Assembly (NCBI RefSeq): GCF_024713945.1
Contig: NC_134680.1
Coordinates: forward strand, 2,566,001 to 2,630,000
Direction of reading: 5' to 3'
DNA: 64,000 bases
DNA from: Dermatophagoides farinae
Taxonomy: Eukaryota; Arthropoda; Arachnida; Sarcoptiformes; Pyroglyphidae
Of the stretch, positions 26,001-42,758 are shown in pieces (the first letter of the stretch is position 1; every line of letters starts with the position of its first letter). The notes beneath the pieces are model-generated. The model did not search any database. It was not told where the DNA came from and saw nothing but the letters and a program-made list of their open reading frames with translations. Made by a program: the position numbers and the translations under genes.

Positions 26001-29000
26001 TATTTTACATTAAAAATGATACGTGTACGTTTCTATGATTCAATGATTGATCATAATAACGTACATAATCAACAACAACAACAACAACAGCAGCAGCAAC
26101 GATTATCAAGAAAAAAACGTCATCATCAAAAAAATATTAAAGATCCATTAAGATTGAAACGGATATCCATACCGGATATGGATAAAAATTGGTTTACAAT
26201 AATGATCAATAATCAATTATCACAACGACAGCCTATCAACAATACGGCAAACATATTGAATTCAATCGATCGTCTTACCAACAATGATATTATTGATCTA
26301 ATATTTTCGTCAAAGTTTTCTTTGAAAAATTTTATCATTATATTAAAATTGATTGTTGAAAAGCAGCTGGATAATAATAGTAACAGTATCAGCAGCAGCA
26401 TTGGTAGTAATAAATTCCATAAACATCAATCGTTTACTAGGCCATTGGAATTGGCCAAATTTATTGTACCAATTTATTGCCAATTTTTACAATCAATTCT
26501 TGAAAGATTTCCTTTGATTTATTATTTCAATAACAACGGCAACAACAATGTTCAAAATAATCAAAATATTCGTACCATCTATTATGATGATGTTCGAACA
26601 AAACTTTTAACACATAATGATTTTCCATTTTATACTAATCTACTACAATCATTTAGTTCATCATTTGCCTATTTTATTGAACATTTATCATTATTTGATA
26701 ATTATTCAGTTGTTGGTAATGATTTTCAGGAAGAAGAATCGTCAACCACTACTACCACTAGCACAGCATCATTACAATCAATAATCATACATTTAACTAT
26801 CGTATATTCAACATTATTATATGATGAACAGAATCGACAGAATTATCAGAATGCATTAAATATTCTTCTTGTGATTGAAAATTTTCTCGATAATCGAAAT
26901 CTGTTTGTCGATTTTGGACAGGAAAAATATTTATATCTACAATTAACATTGATCAATGCGATTCATTATACGTTTAAACATCGTAAGTTTTTTGTTTTGT
27001 TTAATTTTTTCATTGAATTCTTTCACTGGAATGATTTGATCATAATGATAATCATAATAATTACCATTTTTTTATTTTTTCAACATTTTGAACAACATTC
27101 ATAACTAGATTATTCATTGTCAATGGCCGATATTTTTATCAATGTTGATTTAACTAATTTAACTACAGAATTCGATATCACTGTGGATGATTACGAAAAA
27201 CTGATTACAATGTTTCATTCATTGGAAAATAATTTTGACCAGAATTTAGATGAAGGAAAAATTCCACCTTTATATCATCGAATGATACAACGAATAGTAT
27301 TGAATCTATGTCGTCTACCGAATTTTAATTCATTAATTTACATTCCATATAATCTATTGAATTCACAAAATCCGAATATCTGGAATGGAATACAATCATT
27401 AACAAATATATCGATAATGGCTTCACAATTTCTATGTGAAACAGAAACATTTAAACAATTCTTATTCCGCATTGCAAACATTGGTTTCGTGAATCGTCGA
27501 CAATTTGAAGAGATATGGATGACATTATTGGGTGTATTTTCTGAATCATTTTCACTCATTTCACAATATTCTCGTCAAGGTTATGGGAGTGGTAGTATGG
27601 AAGAATTGAGTGAATACATTATACTCACGAAATTAGTAATAATGGCCATTACAAATCTATTATATAATGCAAATACAATTCTATCAAATAATCATTATCA
27701 TTCTGATTATTCAATATCCGATTTATATGATAATAATATTGATGTCGATAAAGAACATATTGTTTCATTTGGTGAGAAACATGAACAAATTCATCATATT
27801 ATTCATCGAAAATTTCATACGGATGAACAAACCATAAAGCTATATAATGATCCAATATTGAATCGTTCATTTTATTATAAATTCAAATCAATTCATGAAT
27901 TCCATTTCGATTCAGTCGGCCGTAATCAATCGGAATCAACATCATCATCACCTATATCATCGCCATCAACATCGACGATACCTATCAATAATAATGTTCA
28001 AACATCGATTGATCTATATTCATGTATACAATTTTTGATCGATTTTTACGCACAACAGATTCAACCATATTTAAGTAAAAATGCCATATATTTTCCTATC
28101 GTAACCGAAATGGCTAAATCAACATTAATTTTATCCGAATTATTTGTCGATCGTAATCAATATCGTCGTGTATTAGAATTGTTTATTGATCTACAAAAAA
28201 TTGTCGATAATTATGATGATGAAATTCTTGGTCAATTTATTGGAACCGGTTTCTGTAAATTTTATGCCATTTTAGGCAATTCTGATGAACAACTTGAACG
28301 ACAAAAGAAGCATATGTTTGAAAGAAATTTTAAAGAATTTTTTCTACCCACACGAATACATTCGATTAATGCCATTGAATATCTCATTGATGGACAAATT
28401 GTCAAATCAAAAGATTTACAACCTTTATTGGATTATATTGCCAAACATTTAAGTACCGAACACATCATGTGAGTATAATAATAATTCCTATTTTTATCTA
28501 GAAGCGAAGAATGAAGCGAATTGAAACAAGTACATCTTATTTTTGTACGGTTTTTTCTATTCCTTATTAATTTATTTATTTCCTTCTAGACCGAGTAGCT
28601 ATTGTCGAGAATATGTTGATAAATTGGTACGAATTTCATTCAAATTGATTGATTCATATTCGGATATTGTTGTTGTACCCAATAATCAATGTGATTATCA
28701 TCGTGAAAAGATTATGAAGGTAATGATTGCTTTCTATATCTATGCATTATTATTATTATTATTATTTTTTCGTTTGTACTCTTTTTATATTATTATCCCC
28801 CAAAATGATCCAATTTCATAAATTTATAGGGCTTGATCAAATTAATTGCGAAAGATATTAATATACGTGTATTGAACACATTGATACATTGTTTGGAAAA
28901 ATTAATACGACATAAAAAATTGAATATGGATGAAGCTAATCTATTAAGAAATCTATGCCTAAAACGTATGAACAATTCAACGACTAATACATCAACAACA

Positions 29001-30385
29001 ATAACAACTAATCGATCATGTCAGATACAAATGTTAAGTATGATTGTCAATACTACTTATCTAGGTAAAGATTTTTATCCATCAATAGCCGTTCCAAATA
29101 ATGTTCTAAGTAATCATTCATTTTTCTTTTTTTTATATTTACCAACAATTATATCCTTATTTCATCACACAAGTTGGAACAACAAATTTTGATCTAGAAA
29201 CCAATGATGATAATGATGATGGTGATGAATTATTTAAAACAATGGAAAAATTATCAATCATATTTGAACCATTACGTTGGTGTAATTCATTAGATGCAAG
29301 AATTATATGTCAAGTATTCGGATATTTTTTAGCCGAATTTTTTCCCGCACAAGATATATTGAATAAATGTATTGGTGAATTTCTTTCGAAACAACAGAAT
29401 CATTACAAATATTTGATTGAAATACTTTATATGGTAAGTATATGAATCGATCACACATACAATCAAATCAAATTAAATATAACTGAAAATTTGCCACAAT
29501 TTTATTGAAAATATTTGTTTACTTTGTTTTTCTATTCCATTATAGATTTACAGTAAACTACAAATAGATTGTCAACAAAATGATACGGCCGAAGATTGGG
29601 TCATATTATCATTGTCCAGTTTTACACAATTGGTGCCAATATCACATGCATTATGGGCATTAACTTGTTTTCTAATCTGTGCATCACATAATCATTGGAT
29701 ACGATCATGGTATGTGCAAAGAATTGGATTGACATTGAGAAAAATTTGGAGAAAAAAAATATTTTTATTCGATTTTTTCAAAATTCATACTTTCTCACAT
29801 TTTTTTTTGTTTTTTTCCTTTTTTGTTACAAAATATTATTCATCGAAAATACTTTCGTCGCTCCATAATTGATCGAAATAATATTATTATTATATTAATA
29901 GTTATTATTATTTCCAAAATCGATTTGGTAAATTTAGCGAACACGATAAAAGAGCTTTTTTCACCATCTGTAATAATTTCTACAATGAGGTAACTGTTTT
30001 ATATATTTTTGCCTATATCTTTAGTATATGTGATTTGAACTTGCAAATTGTGCTGGAATAATAACCATGCACACACACACACACACAAACACACAGAGTT
30101 GGGCAAAACAGAATAAATTCTTTTGTGCCCTCTTTGTTTTTTTCTCTTTCTTGATTTCTCACAACTTTACTATTGAGTTCGGTTCCATTATTTTGTTCAA
30201 TTCTCAATTCTCTAGACATTTCAATTTTACTTTTTTTTTCTCTCTCTCTCCAACAACCGTACAACTGTGTATTTGTATGTGTGTGTGATTTTTTCAGCGA
30301 ATCAGAAAATTTAGAACTGAGAAAACAATTTGCAAATAGTGGAGTGAATCTTTTTTCTCTCGGCGAACCAACAGGAAAAAAATAA
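20070..30385 (+). CDS. HTT: Huntingtin homolog
   Basis: Huntingtin is a very large HEAT-repeat scaffold acting in vesicle transport, autophagy and transcription with HAP40. The N-terminus MAHIEKFKRSFELLKLY aligns residue by residue with the human N17 helix. Exons I infer: 20070-20188, 20241-20324, 20393-26982, 27109-28468, 28590-28719, 28830-29109, 29174-29433, 29546-29709, 29902-29989, then a last exon to about 30385, giving about 3050 residues (human 3144). The C-terminal blocks FPAQDILNKCIGEFLSKQQ and DWVILSLSSFTQLVP match human FPPQDIMNKVIGEFLSNQQ and DWVMLSLSNFTQRAP. There is no Gln or Pro tract after N17; a 10-Gln tract lies at 26070-26099. The first donor has two choices (exon end 20182 or 20188), both in frame. 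The final splice is unresolved: phase 0 at 29989 would enter the last exon out of the frame that looks conserved (ENLELRKQFANSG). Read-through would instead end at 30061. Confidence 0.92.
26070..26099 (+). repeat. In-frame polyglutamine tract inside huntingtin
   Basis: Ten Gln codons (six CAA, three CAG, one CAA) followed directly by a basic stretch, RLSRKKRHHQK. The tract sits late in the large third exon, far from the N-terminus. Confidence 0.95.
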
Positions 30386-31250
30386 TTTCTTAATTAGACA
30401 TTTTTTCTCTTTTTCATTTAACATTTATTTTTTTACATTTTCTTGCTTTTTTTCTTTATTCTTCTTTTTTTGTCTTCCATTTTCATTTTCAAAATGAAAT
30501 CATCTTCATCTTCATCATCGTGGATAAAATGTAATTCTATAATGCAAAAATAATCGTGGTCGTGTTGGTGGTGGCGGTAAAAAAATAAAATTTTCTTCTG
30601 GCCAAAAAAAATAGATCAAATCGGATGATAATAAAATGTCGTTCATAAAAACATTCCAGAAAGCGGCATGTGTGCCGAATTCACCATATATTGAAGTTTT
30701 ACAATATTTATGTGATGATAATCTGTGATTAATGATAAGAATAATAATAATCGAATTCACTTGCTAAATTCATTTCTTTTTCGTTTAATTATGATGATCC
30801 AATTGTCAATGTGTATCCATTGAGATGAATTCAACTGTATAATGAGAGCAAGAAAAAAAAACCTAATGAAATCCTTAATCCTATCATCATCATCATCATC
30901 ATTTTTTGATTCACACACAAAAATAGATTCTTTCACATTTAGATGGCCTATGTACATCGATAGCTAGTATGAAAAAAAAACAAAGAAAGATTTTATTAAT
31001 AATAATATTAATACCGATATAATAATAATAAATTTAATTGTTTCAAATGCAAAAGTTGTTGTTGCCATTATCATTATTATTGGATAGAAAATGAATGCTA
31101 TGTCTGTGTATAAGGCCAAATGATGTTGATAGGCGGATCATCATCATCATCATCATGACGACGATGAATAATATCGTTTGGACAAATTTTGATGATGATA
31201 ATGGAAAAACACAAACACACACACACTTAACTAAATTTTCTTGGCTACCG

Positions 31251-31276
31251 CACACACACACACACACACACACACA
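31251..31276. repeat. (CA)13 microsatellite
   Basis: Uninterrupted CA dinucleotide run. Open frames read through it on both strands only because dinucleotide repeats lack stops. Confidence 0.95.
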
Positions 31277-31436
31277 TATCGCAAGAATCAGAAAACCGAA
31301 GAGAAACAATTTCATTGTAATGTTTCTTGTTTTAACAATCACTCCTTTTCTCTTCCTTTCTCTCTCTCTCTCTCCCTCCAAAGAATTCTTTTTATTGTTT
31401 ATACTATTACCCGAATTGATATCATCAAATACAACG

Positions 31437-31457
31437 TGACTGACTGACTGACTGACT
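31437..31457. repeat. (TGAC)5 microsatellite
   Basis: Five perfect tetranucleotide units plus one base. Confidence 0.95.
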
Positions 31458-34400
31458 ATTCTATACGGTAATGATGATGATGATAATGATAGATTCCAAC
31501 AACAACCGATTCTTTTGGGACCAAAGAAAAAAAAAATGGATCCAGAATAAAAAATGAAAACCCAATAATTTTAATTACAATAAAAATATTTTTTTTTCGT
31601 TTGTTTTGAGAACAAAGTTTTCTACATTTTTGAAAGTTATCATTTTCCATTACGACCAATTTATATGATGATGATATTGGTGGCGGTTATGTGGTGTATA
31701 TGGGATTTTTTACTTTTTTCATCCACAAAAAAAAGAAAAAGTTTCATTAATTGTATAAGGAACAAATACACACAAAACAAAACGTTATTTCATGTATAAA
31801 ATAACATGTATCGAATTCGTCCGGGAGAAGAAGAAAAAAATTCTGGAACCAAAATATTTCATATAGACATACATATGAAATCATAATTAATCGAAAATTA
31901 AAAATAAAATAAAAAAAAACAAAATTGAAATTGCTGTTTTAAACATCCGATCATCAAATAGCGAAATTGGAAAATTTTAAAAATGAAAAAACATCCTATT
32001 TCCATTACCAGAATGTTGATGTAAATTTGAATATCCGATTGATTGTGAAAACAAAAACAATTTATAAATCTGAAAATTTATTATAAAAGCAAATAAAAAA
32101 AAGAATAATAAAGCATGATAATTTTATGTGAAAATTCTGTCAATTTTATATAATTTTATAACATTATCATAAACACACACACACACACACACGGTGAAAA
32201 TAAACGGACAAAATGCATCTGCTATTGCTGCTATAATTTCCGCTACTGATGATGATGATACTTTGGTTACCGGGTATTTTTTTTTTGTTTAATTCTTATC
32301 TTTTTTATTATTCACCATCCATTCCCAACTGACAAAATATTTTTTGCAGAAAATTTCCGAGAAAAAAAAGCATACCATTCTTTCACATAGAAAGATTTAA
32401 AAAAAAATAAAAGTTATAAAAGCTCCGGTTTTATCCATCTACCTACCTGCCTAATCTTGGGTGTATTATATAAACATCATCATCTTCATCGTTGTTTTTT
32501 TTTTTTTTTTTTTTTGGTTAAAAAAGAGAGAATATAACTAATTTAAAAAACAAAACAAAAACTTTTTTTTTGTAAAAAAAAATTGAATAACCTCTTTTTT
32601 CAACGAAATAAAAGAACTTCATATTAAATGATTAAAGATTTTTGTTTCATATTGTGATGAAAATGTAAAACGAAAACATGTCAGCAACTTTCTCGCTTAA
32701 CAAAAAAAAAATTTTAACCGATATAAAACTATATATATGATGATTGAGCGAGTTTTTCAATTTCAAAAAATTGTCCTCCTCGACCTCTTTTCCAATCTGG
32801 CAACCTTAAGCAGAATGATAAAACAGAGACCGTCCAAACAGTTTTTGGCGGCGGTCGCCACCGGGAACTTGAACGAATTTTTTTTTCTTTTTCTCCCAAC
32901 ATATGTCCAAGATTGGATAAAAAAACTAAGCTATTGAAACGAACGTCACGGCTATATATATTATTTTTTCAAATAAAAGGATGTGTATTTTTGGTTGTCG
33001 TTTTTTTTTCATTTCCATTTTATTTCATTTCTTTCTAGTGATGTCATTTGTTTCACAAACAATAATGTCATGAAGAAGAAACCTAAGAAAGTAATGTGAT
33101 GTTTTTTTCCCGTCAAAAGCCTATAGATATCAGACACAAATACAAATGAAAATAAAAGCTCATTAACCTAACCAAAATTTCATTGACAATTTTTCCATTT
33201 CAAAAGGATCATTATTATTGTTTGGACAGCTATGATGAATCTATCTATCTGTTTATTGTCATGAAAGATGAAAAAGAAAGAGAATAAAAATCTAAATTTA
33301 AAACCCCCCATTTCAACGTATATTCGATGTGATATAGTATTGATCAAAAATCCATAAATTAAGATTTGTCAAATAAAAAATCTCTGAATAACATCAAATC
33401 GCAGAATCAATATCTTTTCTCATCATGGGATATATTGGTTTTTACATAATAATACATCAAATATATTACGATGAATGTCTTTCGTATGATGCATGCGGAT
33501 GAATGAATGAATGAGTGAGTGAGTGTGATCGATAACAACAAAAACAGAACAAGGATTCTCCATCAATATATGGGTATGTTATTATGGCTGGTTATATATA
33601 AAAAATGGTGAGGTTGTATAATGCATTGTATGGTATGTTTTGTGTGCGTACATACATACAAGATGAATATCCCTTGTGTGATGATGATGATGATCGTATA
33701 CGACAACACAAAATGAGCCCGTTTTGTGTGTTTTCTCTGTGATATATATGAAAAAAAAAATAATGGCTATAGTGTGCGTGTTTTGTATATATGTGGTTAT
33801 AATAGTTGCCTTGGAACGCAAAAAAAAAACAAATAATATAGCCGGTCCTTGGGTCTATTTTTTACTGTTGTTGCTCATGAGCATCATCATGTTCGATTCA
33901 AGACCAGAACGAGTATAAACAACAACAAAAAAAAACCTTATGTTCTTCGCCCACCACATATTTTCGTCATACATACATACATATAAAGCTATATATTGAA
34001 TTGAACACCAGAAAAGAAAACCAAATTGAACCAGACAGCCAAACAGTCAACCAACCAACCATTACAGTGAATATATCACAAAAACACACACATGCATCAT
34101 TCACCGAATTCAGACAAATGAAATTGCCAACAGAAGCAGTTGAAAATGAAAATATCAAGAAAATGAAAACTAAATTGAACTGAACTCACATGAAAAATAC
34201 AAACACACCGTGAAAGAGCGTGAACCCATCATTATGTACAATCAACAACAATAACAACGAAATAAGAATCATCAAGCAACGAACGAAATTTTCTGTATTA
34301 TAATCACACATCTTGAAACGGAATTTTTTCGTTGGTTTAACCGACAACGATTTTTTTTCATTCATAACCTTCTGATTATTGTCATCATCATCATCATATC

Positions 34401-35046
34401 AATTTTCAATCGTGGTGACAATAATTCTTATTTGAGTGTGAATGTTTTTATGTGTGTTTGTGATTGTGATTCGTGTTTGTTTTCGATATACAGCCCAAAC
34501 AACTATTCAATTGAAAAATTTTTTTTGTTGTTTCACCGCTTTTCATTTTCCCGATGATCCAGAGGATGATGATGACGATGAACATCGATATGATTTGTTA
34601 TTATTATTGATTCATAAACAACAATTCGATTCGATTTCGATTTTGTCATATTTTTTTCATGAGGAAAAAAAATTCATTTTCAATCTCTCTCGCTCGCTTG
34701 CTCATTGCATTTGTAACCACTATATATTGTGGTCGACACACACACATCATTATATTTTGTCAATCAAAGAATTCATTATTAACAAAATGATGAATAAATA
34801 GATCATTTTTTTTAATTTGTTCGAAAATTCATCATCGGTGGTACCGGTAATTCTCAATTTGCTTCGATCAATCAATATTCTTCAATAATAATCAATTAGT
34901 GTTTTAATTTCTTTTTTCATTTTCGGTTATATCGAAAATAGAATTTTTTTTCCGTTATTTGTTCCATTAAGTTTATTTATGTATTGTTGTTGTTTGTATA
35001 ATTCCAACATGAAAAAAATTGTGTGTAAACACTTTTCTTTGTGTCT

Positions 35047-35103
35047 CATTATTTTGACACAAAAAACAAATGTCAAATGTTTGTTTTTTGTGTCAAAATA
35101 ATG
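35047..35103. repeat. Perfect 24-bp inverted repeat (hairpin)
   Basis: Arms 35047-35070 and 35080-35103 are exact reverse complements, separated by a 9-base spacer (TGTCAAATG). The arms begin CATTATTTTGACAC. It lies in gene-poor DNA between huntingtin and GRK. It could be the foldback of a small transcript or the remnant of a miniature inverted-repeat element; no flanking target-site duplication is obvious. Confidence 0.9.
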
Positions 35104-36943
35104 TTTGTTTATGATGTCATTTGAATCGTTGAATTGTCATCATCATCATCATCATTTGAAATTAAATATCAGGATCAGAAATTTTGTTTAGAAAATTTAG
35201 TACAAATTTTATTCTATTGTATTATATATTTATCTTTTATATTTATAGATTATCATTCTTTCGTCGAACGTTGTTGAATTTCAAAGAATATATTTGTTTC
35301 GTAAGAATTATAAAATCCTTTGAAATTGTTTGTATGTGTCTATGTGCAGAAAATAATCTTATTCACCAATAGTTTTATTCTTCATTGAGGATGATGATGA
35401 TGATGATGATTCTGTGTTAAAAACACCATTAATCATCATCAATCAATCATATTCAAAAGAAGAAAAACCATAATACAAAATAGATAGATAATCCTCAGAC
35501 CAAATGTTTTTTCTTTCGGTTTACATATCTGGGGGATATTCATGATGATGAAAATACGGAACAAAATCCTTTTTTCCGTTACTTTTCTCAGTTTCATCAT
35601 TTGATCCAATCAAATAATGATAAAAGAAGAAAGAAATTCTATTTTTGATCTGGCCAATTTTCTCCATCTTCATCACCAACATTTATTGGATATCGATCTA
35701 TTGATCGACCTATTCATGTCTGTAAATTAGCTAATTGAATCATTATAAATAATGATCATTATTAATATAGGGATTAATAAAAGAGAGAACGAGAAAGAGA
35801 GTGACATATAATCCACAAAAATTAAAAATAGAATGAGATTTGATGAACGATAACAGATCCTGATGATGATGATGATGATGTATCTAATAAAAATATTGGA
35901 AAAACAAAAATTACCGAAAACCGGATATTGAATCACAATGGCTTATCATTATCTATTGATACTGATGATTTAAAAAAAAATACCAAATCCGATTTCAAAT
36001 CATCAAATTGATAATTTTCATAGCCAATTTTTTTTAATCATAAATTTTGACTCTGAAATTCTTTTTTTTCACCATCGATTACCATCATAATCCAATGGAT
36101 AATGAATAAACATGTGAATGATACACGTACATGACATAGTACCCTAAACGTATTTGTCACTATTTCAACAAAAAATCATTCAATCAATCCATATATATAA
36201 TTATAATAGATTTAATCACTACCACTTGCACTATACAAACGAATTGATTAGAAATAATGATAATAATCAATCTATATATCGATCAGTTAAAAATCACGAC
36301 GATCAAGGCTAAATAGATAAACTGTAGTGTAATTTTTTTTTCTGATTTAAGTTTGGCGTCATTTTCATTTCTTACTAAATAGGATTTTCTTTTCACTTTT
36401 TTTTCTGGTTGTTTTTTTTACGACAGCCCAAAAAAAATAACTAAATTACCAAACTATTAAAAATTAGAAAGAAGAAAGAAATAAACTTGTCATTCTGGTA
36501 TTTTTTTTCATCATCATCATCATCATCATTATTAACTTAACTAAGTAAAAACGTTCAATAAATCAAAAATTGATTGACATCAAAATCGACAACATTTTTT
36601 TCTGATTGAGTGATTAAAATGGATACCATACCACAAGATCAATCATTTTATTCAAGAATTTTGCAATTGTTTTTTCCCAATAATTTTTCTTAATCTTGAT
36701 AAGATTTCCTATTGATTTTTTTCTTTTTTCTTTCTTTCTCACGTTTTTCAATTATTATTATTTTCTTGTGTCGGTGCTACGGCTGCTAATAATACTTGTC
36801 AATCAATCAATTCCGAATTGTGGAATAAAAAAAAAAAAAGATTTTCTTATCATCATCACCATCATCAACATCATTTATTATACAAAATAATAATAAAACA
36901 CGCATACAAACCGTACGGCAGATTTTTTTTTCATTGTGTACAG

Positions 36944-39735
<2,792 letters not shown>

Positions 39736-42700
39736 TCGGACCAAAAAAAAAAAAAAACCTGAATGATTTCCTCAATCCAATTCTGAATGATGAAACTGTG
39801 TAAAGTACGAAATGTAATAATAATCTAATTATTTTATTTCTACCCGTTCTTTCTCTACTTAAAACCAAATGAATAATGTAACAATTTTTGTTTTGTTTTG
39901 TTTACAATAACTCATTTATCCTCGAACAATCCTCATTCAAATCATTATCATTCCATTTTTTCTTCATTTTTCTCGCATCATTGATGAATGTGTTTTTTGT
40001 GTGATTTTTTTCAATTTTACACATTTTTTCAACCTTTTTTTCTTATTTTTTTTTCTTTAATAATTCTGATATTTTAAAGAAGAAAAAAATCCATTATTAT
40101 TATTGTTTTTATTTTCTCCTTTTTCTTCATCATTTTTTTCTGTTTTTTCATTGTCAATACGCGAAAGAATCGTTATCTATCTAATAATCTATTTATTGAT
40201 CATTATATCATGTCATTTTTCAAAAATCTATTCTGTAAATATGAATAAAAGATAAGAAATGTCCATAAATGACAGTACATAGTGAAAAAAGAATAATTTG
40301 ATCAATCATTTTTTTTCTATCGATGATGATGTATTTTTTTTCATATGATTATTCATCACTTTCCGGTTGTAATCTGGTACTCAATAAATTCAATGATGTT
40401 GTTTGTGTTTCTATTCATGTTTCATTCTATTCACAGTTTTTTCATTTCGTTTTAGTGTTCGAACTGTATTGAATCAATCAATGTCATTGCAACGAAAATT
40501 TTGCATAATAATAATATTATTATATAATGCCCGATTCGAATGTAAACACAAACATTCAAAGACGACCAAAGATGATAGAGACTGAGAATTTAAAAAAATA
40601 CTTTAAACATAAAATATCTAAAAATAAAGAGACACAGAGAAAACAAAGTTTTTGTTCTCATCCAAAACTATAGTTTTCAATCGTCGTCGTTTTTTTTTAT
40701 TTTTTCTTAGATCGAATTTTATTTCTGTCACGTCTTACATTTTTTTCCCATACAAAATGAACATACCAGAAAACAAGACTAGGAATTTTTTTTTAGAAAA
40801 CGAAACGAAAAAAAATTCATCAAAATGTCCATTTGAAACAACAAACAAATGAATGAATTGAACAACAAAAAAAAAACAAAACAAAATCATTCTAAGAAGA
40901 AAAGAAATTCTTGTTTTTGTTTTCGTCGTAATGAAATGAAATTATTTAATAGAATCAATGAATATAGCCGATATTTTTTTGTCAGTTCTATATGAGAATC
41001 ATCACAACGAACATCAAATTGTATTTCAAAATAGAGAAAAAAAATTCCAACAATTTTATTTTTGCTGACCCTATAATAAAAATTTTATATTTTCATCATC
41101 ATCATCAGCAGCAGCAGCAGCTCTGGAAACAACAAATTTTATCATTATCACTGTTATCATTAAATAAAAAAAAAGATTAATCTGTGTTCTCGAATACAAT
41201 AATAATAATAGAATAGAATGTCAATTCGAATGTTGTCATCGGAGAAAAGAAAGAACAAAAACATTCGAAACATTCTTGAAAAAAAGAACGAAAAATCAAA
41301 ACAAATTCTTCGAAAACAGCTAATAAGAATAATTAGATTTTAGCTTTTTTCATCAAACTTTTTTTTTTGCTGTTTGGTTAATAAGAAATGAACGAATCAA
41401 TTTCTCAATCATCATCATCATCATCATCATCCTTTATTTAAGTTTTTCTAAAGTAAGTAGTAGTTTAATTTTCTGAAACAAATTCAATTTAAAACACTAA
41501 TTCTTTATCTATTTCATTTTTTGAACATTGTATATGAATGTATGAAAATAATAATAATTTTTTTTTGATTAATAACTTGGTAAAATATGATTAACTGGAT
41601 TTATAAAGATTTGGCCATCACTTGTTTAATATTGATGGAATTTTCTCTTTCTATGTTGGCTAAAATAAGAAAAAAAATAGATCATTAATCCAAAAAGCAA
41701 TTTCATGTTTCAAATCGAGCATATAATGGACATATTGACATTTCAAATTTCTTGTATTATTGACACACAGTATATTAGACCGGGATTACGAATCCAATCG
41801 AATCGTTGATCATGAATCGTTAACAAATTTTCGTAAACAAGTTTTTTTTTCCAATTCTGGCGAATTTTGTATTTGTTTTTTTTTCTTTTTTGGTTCAGCT
41901 ATTCCAATACATACATTTGTCATTTTCAATAATATAAAACAAAATGACCCCGAAGCTTTGATTATTTTTTTGGGCTTGCAGTTATCATTGTTGAATTTGA
42001 ATAAATCAAAACAGAAAAAAGTAATAATGTTTAGGGATTATGATGTTGATGTATTCTTTAGGAATCGATAAATATTTTATGGGCATTTTGAATATTGAAA
42101 TGGTTTTTTTGTTTTCGTTTCAGACAACCTTTATATATGAAGTTTATTACTATTGGTTGTTGTCATTGTTTGTTGAATTTGATGATGAACATTGACATGA
42201 CAATAACGGTTAGTTACAGTATTTTTTTTTGTTCTTGAATCACAATTCATTTAAATCTCATTTTTACATCAGTTTGTCAATATTCTGATAATATTATTTT
42301 GGATTGTTGGACAAATATTTACAAAATGCCATTATTCATTTTTTTTTTGTTTTCGTATGTGAATCACTGGAAAAAGCCGGTGGCCGAATACACTCCAACA
42401 TTAGTGATTTCTTTGATAAGTGATTAAAAAATGTCTATTATTTTATTAATTCAATTTTTTTTAATCAATTGATATTTCATTTGTATCAATAAAAGTTTCA
42501 ATATATCGGCTTAATATTAAGGGAGAAAGGAAATAAAATTGGGGGTAAAAAATGTGCTGCAACAATTGTAAACAACAATATCGATAGTCATTTTCGATAG
42601 ATCGATTTTAATTTTGAAGAGTATACTCATCACCACACGATCATGATGAAATTTATTCATTGTTTCTATGGCTAACTTTTGAATAAGCGCTGACTGTAAA

Positions 42701-42758
42701 CGTCACCAACAACAATTATTCAACGAATATAGTATGTAGCCACAATTTAATAACCACC
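39736..42758. other. GRK 3'UTR and HtrA2-side spacer
   Basis: 3.0 kb without a supported gene. An AATAAA at 40244-40249 would give GRK a 3'UTR of about 0.5 kb. The rest is A+T-rich with ATC runs (41409-41432), a CAG run near 41107-41121 and poly-T tracts. Open frames here are short and low in complexity. Confidence 0.6.
40244..40249 (+). promoter_or_regulatory. AATAAA polyadenylation signal, probably of GRK
   Basis: The canonical hexamer lies about 510 bp after the GRK stop codon, in the sense orientation. Confidence 0.45.

Larger units (their letters stand above)
30386..36943. other. Large gene-poor region between huntingtin and GRK
   Basis: 6.5 kb with no supported coding gene. It contains CA/GT microsatellites (30067-30096, 31251-31276, 32173-32192), a (TGAC)5 tract at 31437-31457, a T run of about 22 near 32495-32515, GAT/ATC runs, a locally G+C-richer patch near 32775-32875 and a perfect 24-bp inverted repeat at 35047-35103. 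Because GRK shows a 3' splice site just upstream of its ATG, at least one non-coding first exon of GRK probably lies in this region. Confidence 0.6.

Noticed and set aside
31043-31447. Several overlapping open frames on both strands (up to 114 codons)
   Set aside because: They run through CA, TC and GAT microsatellites, which lack stops in several frames; the proteins are pure low complexity.
34442-34801. 119-codon plus-strand open frame
   Set aside because: Tract-rich composition (Asp, Leu, His repeats from GAT/TTA/CAC runs) and no family resemblance.
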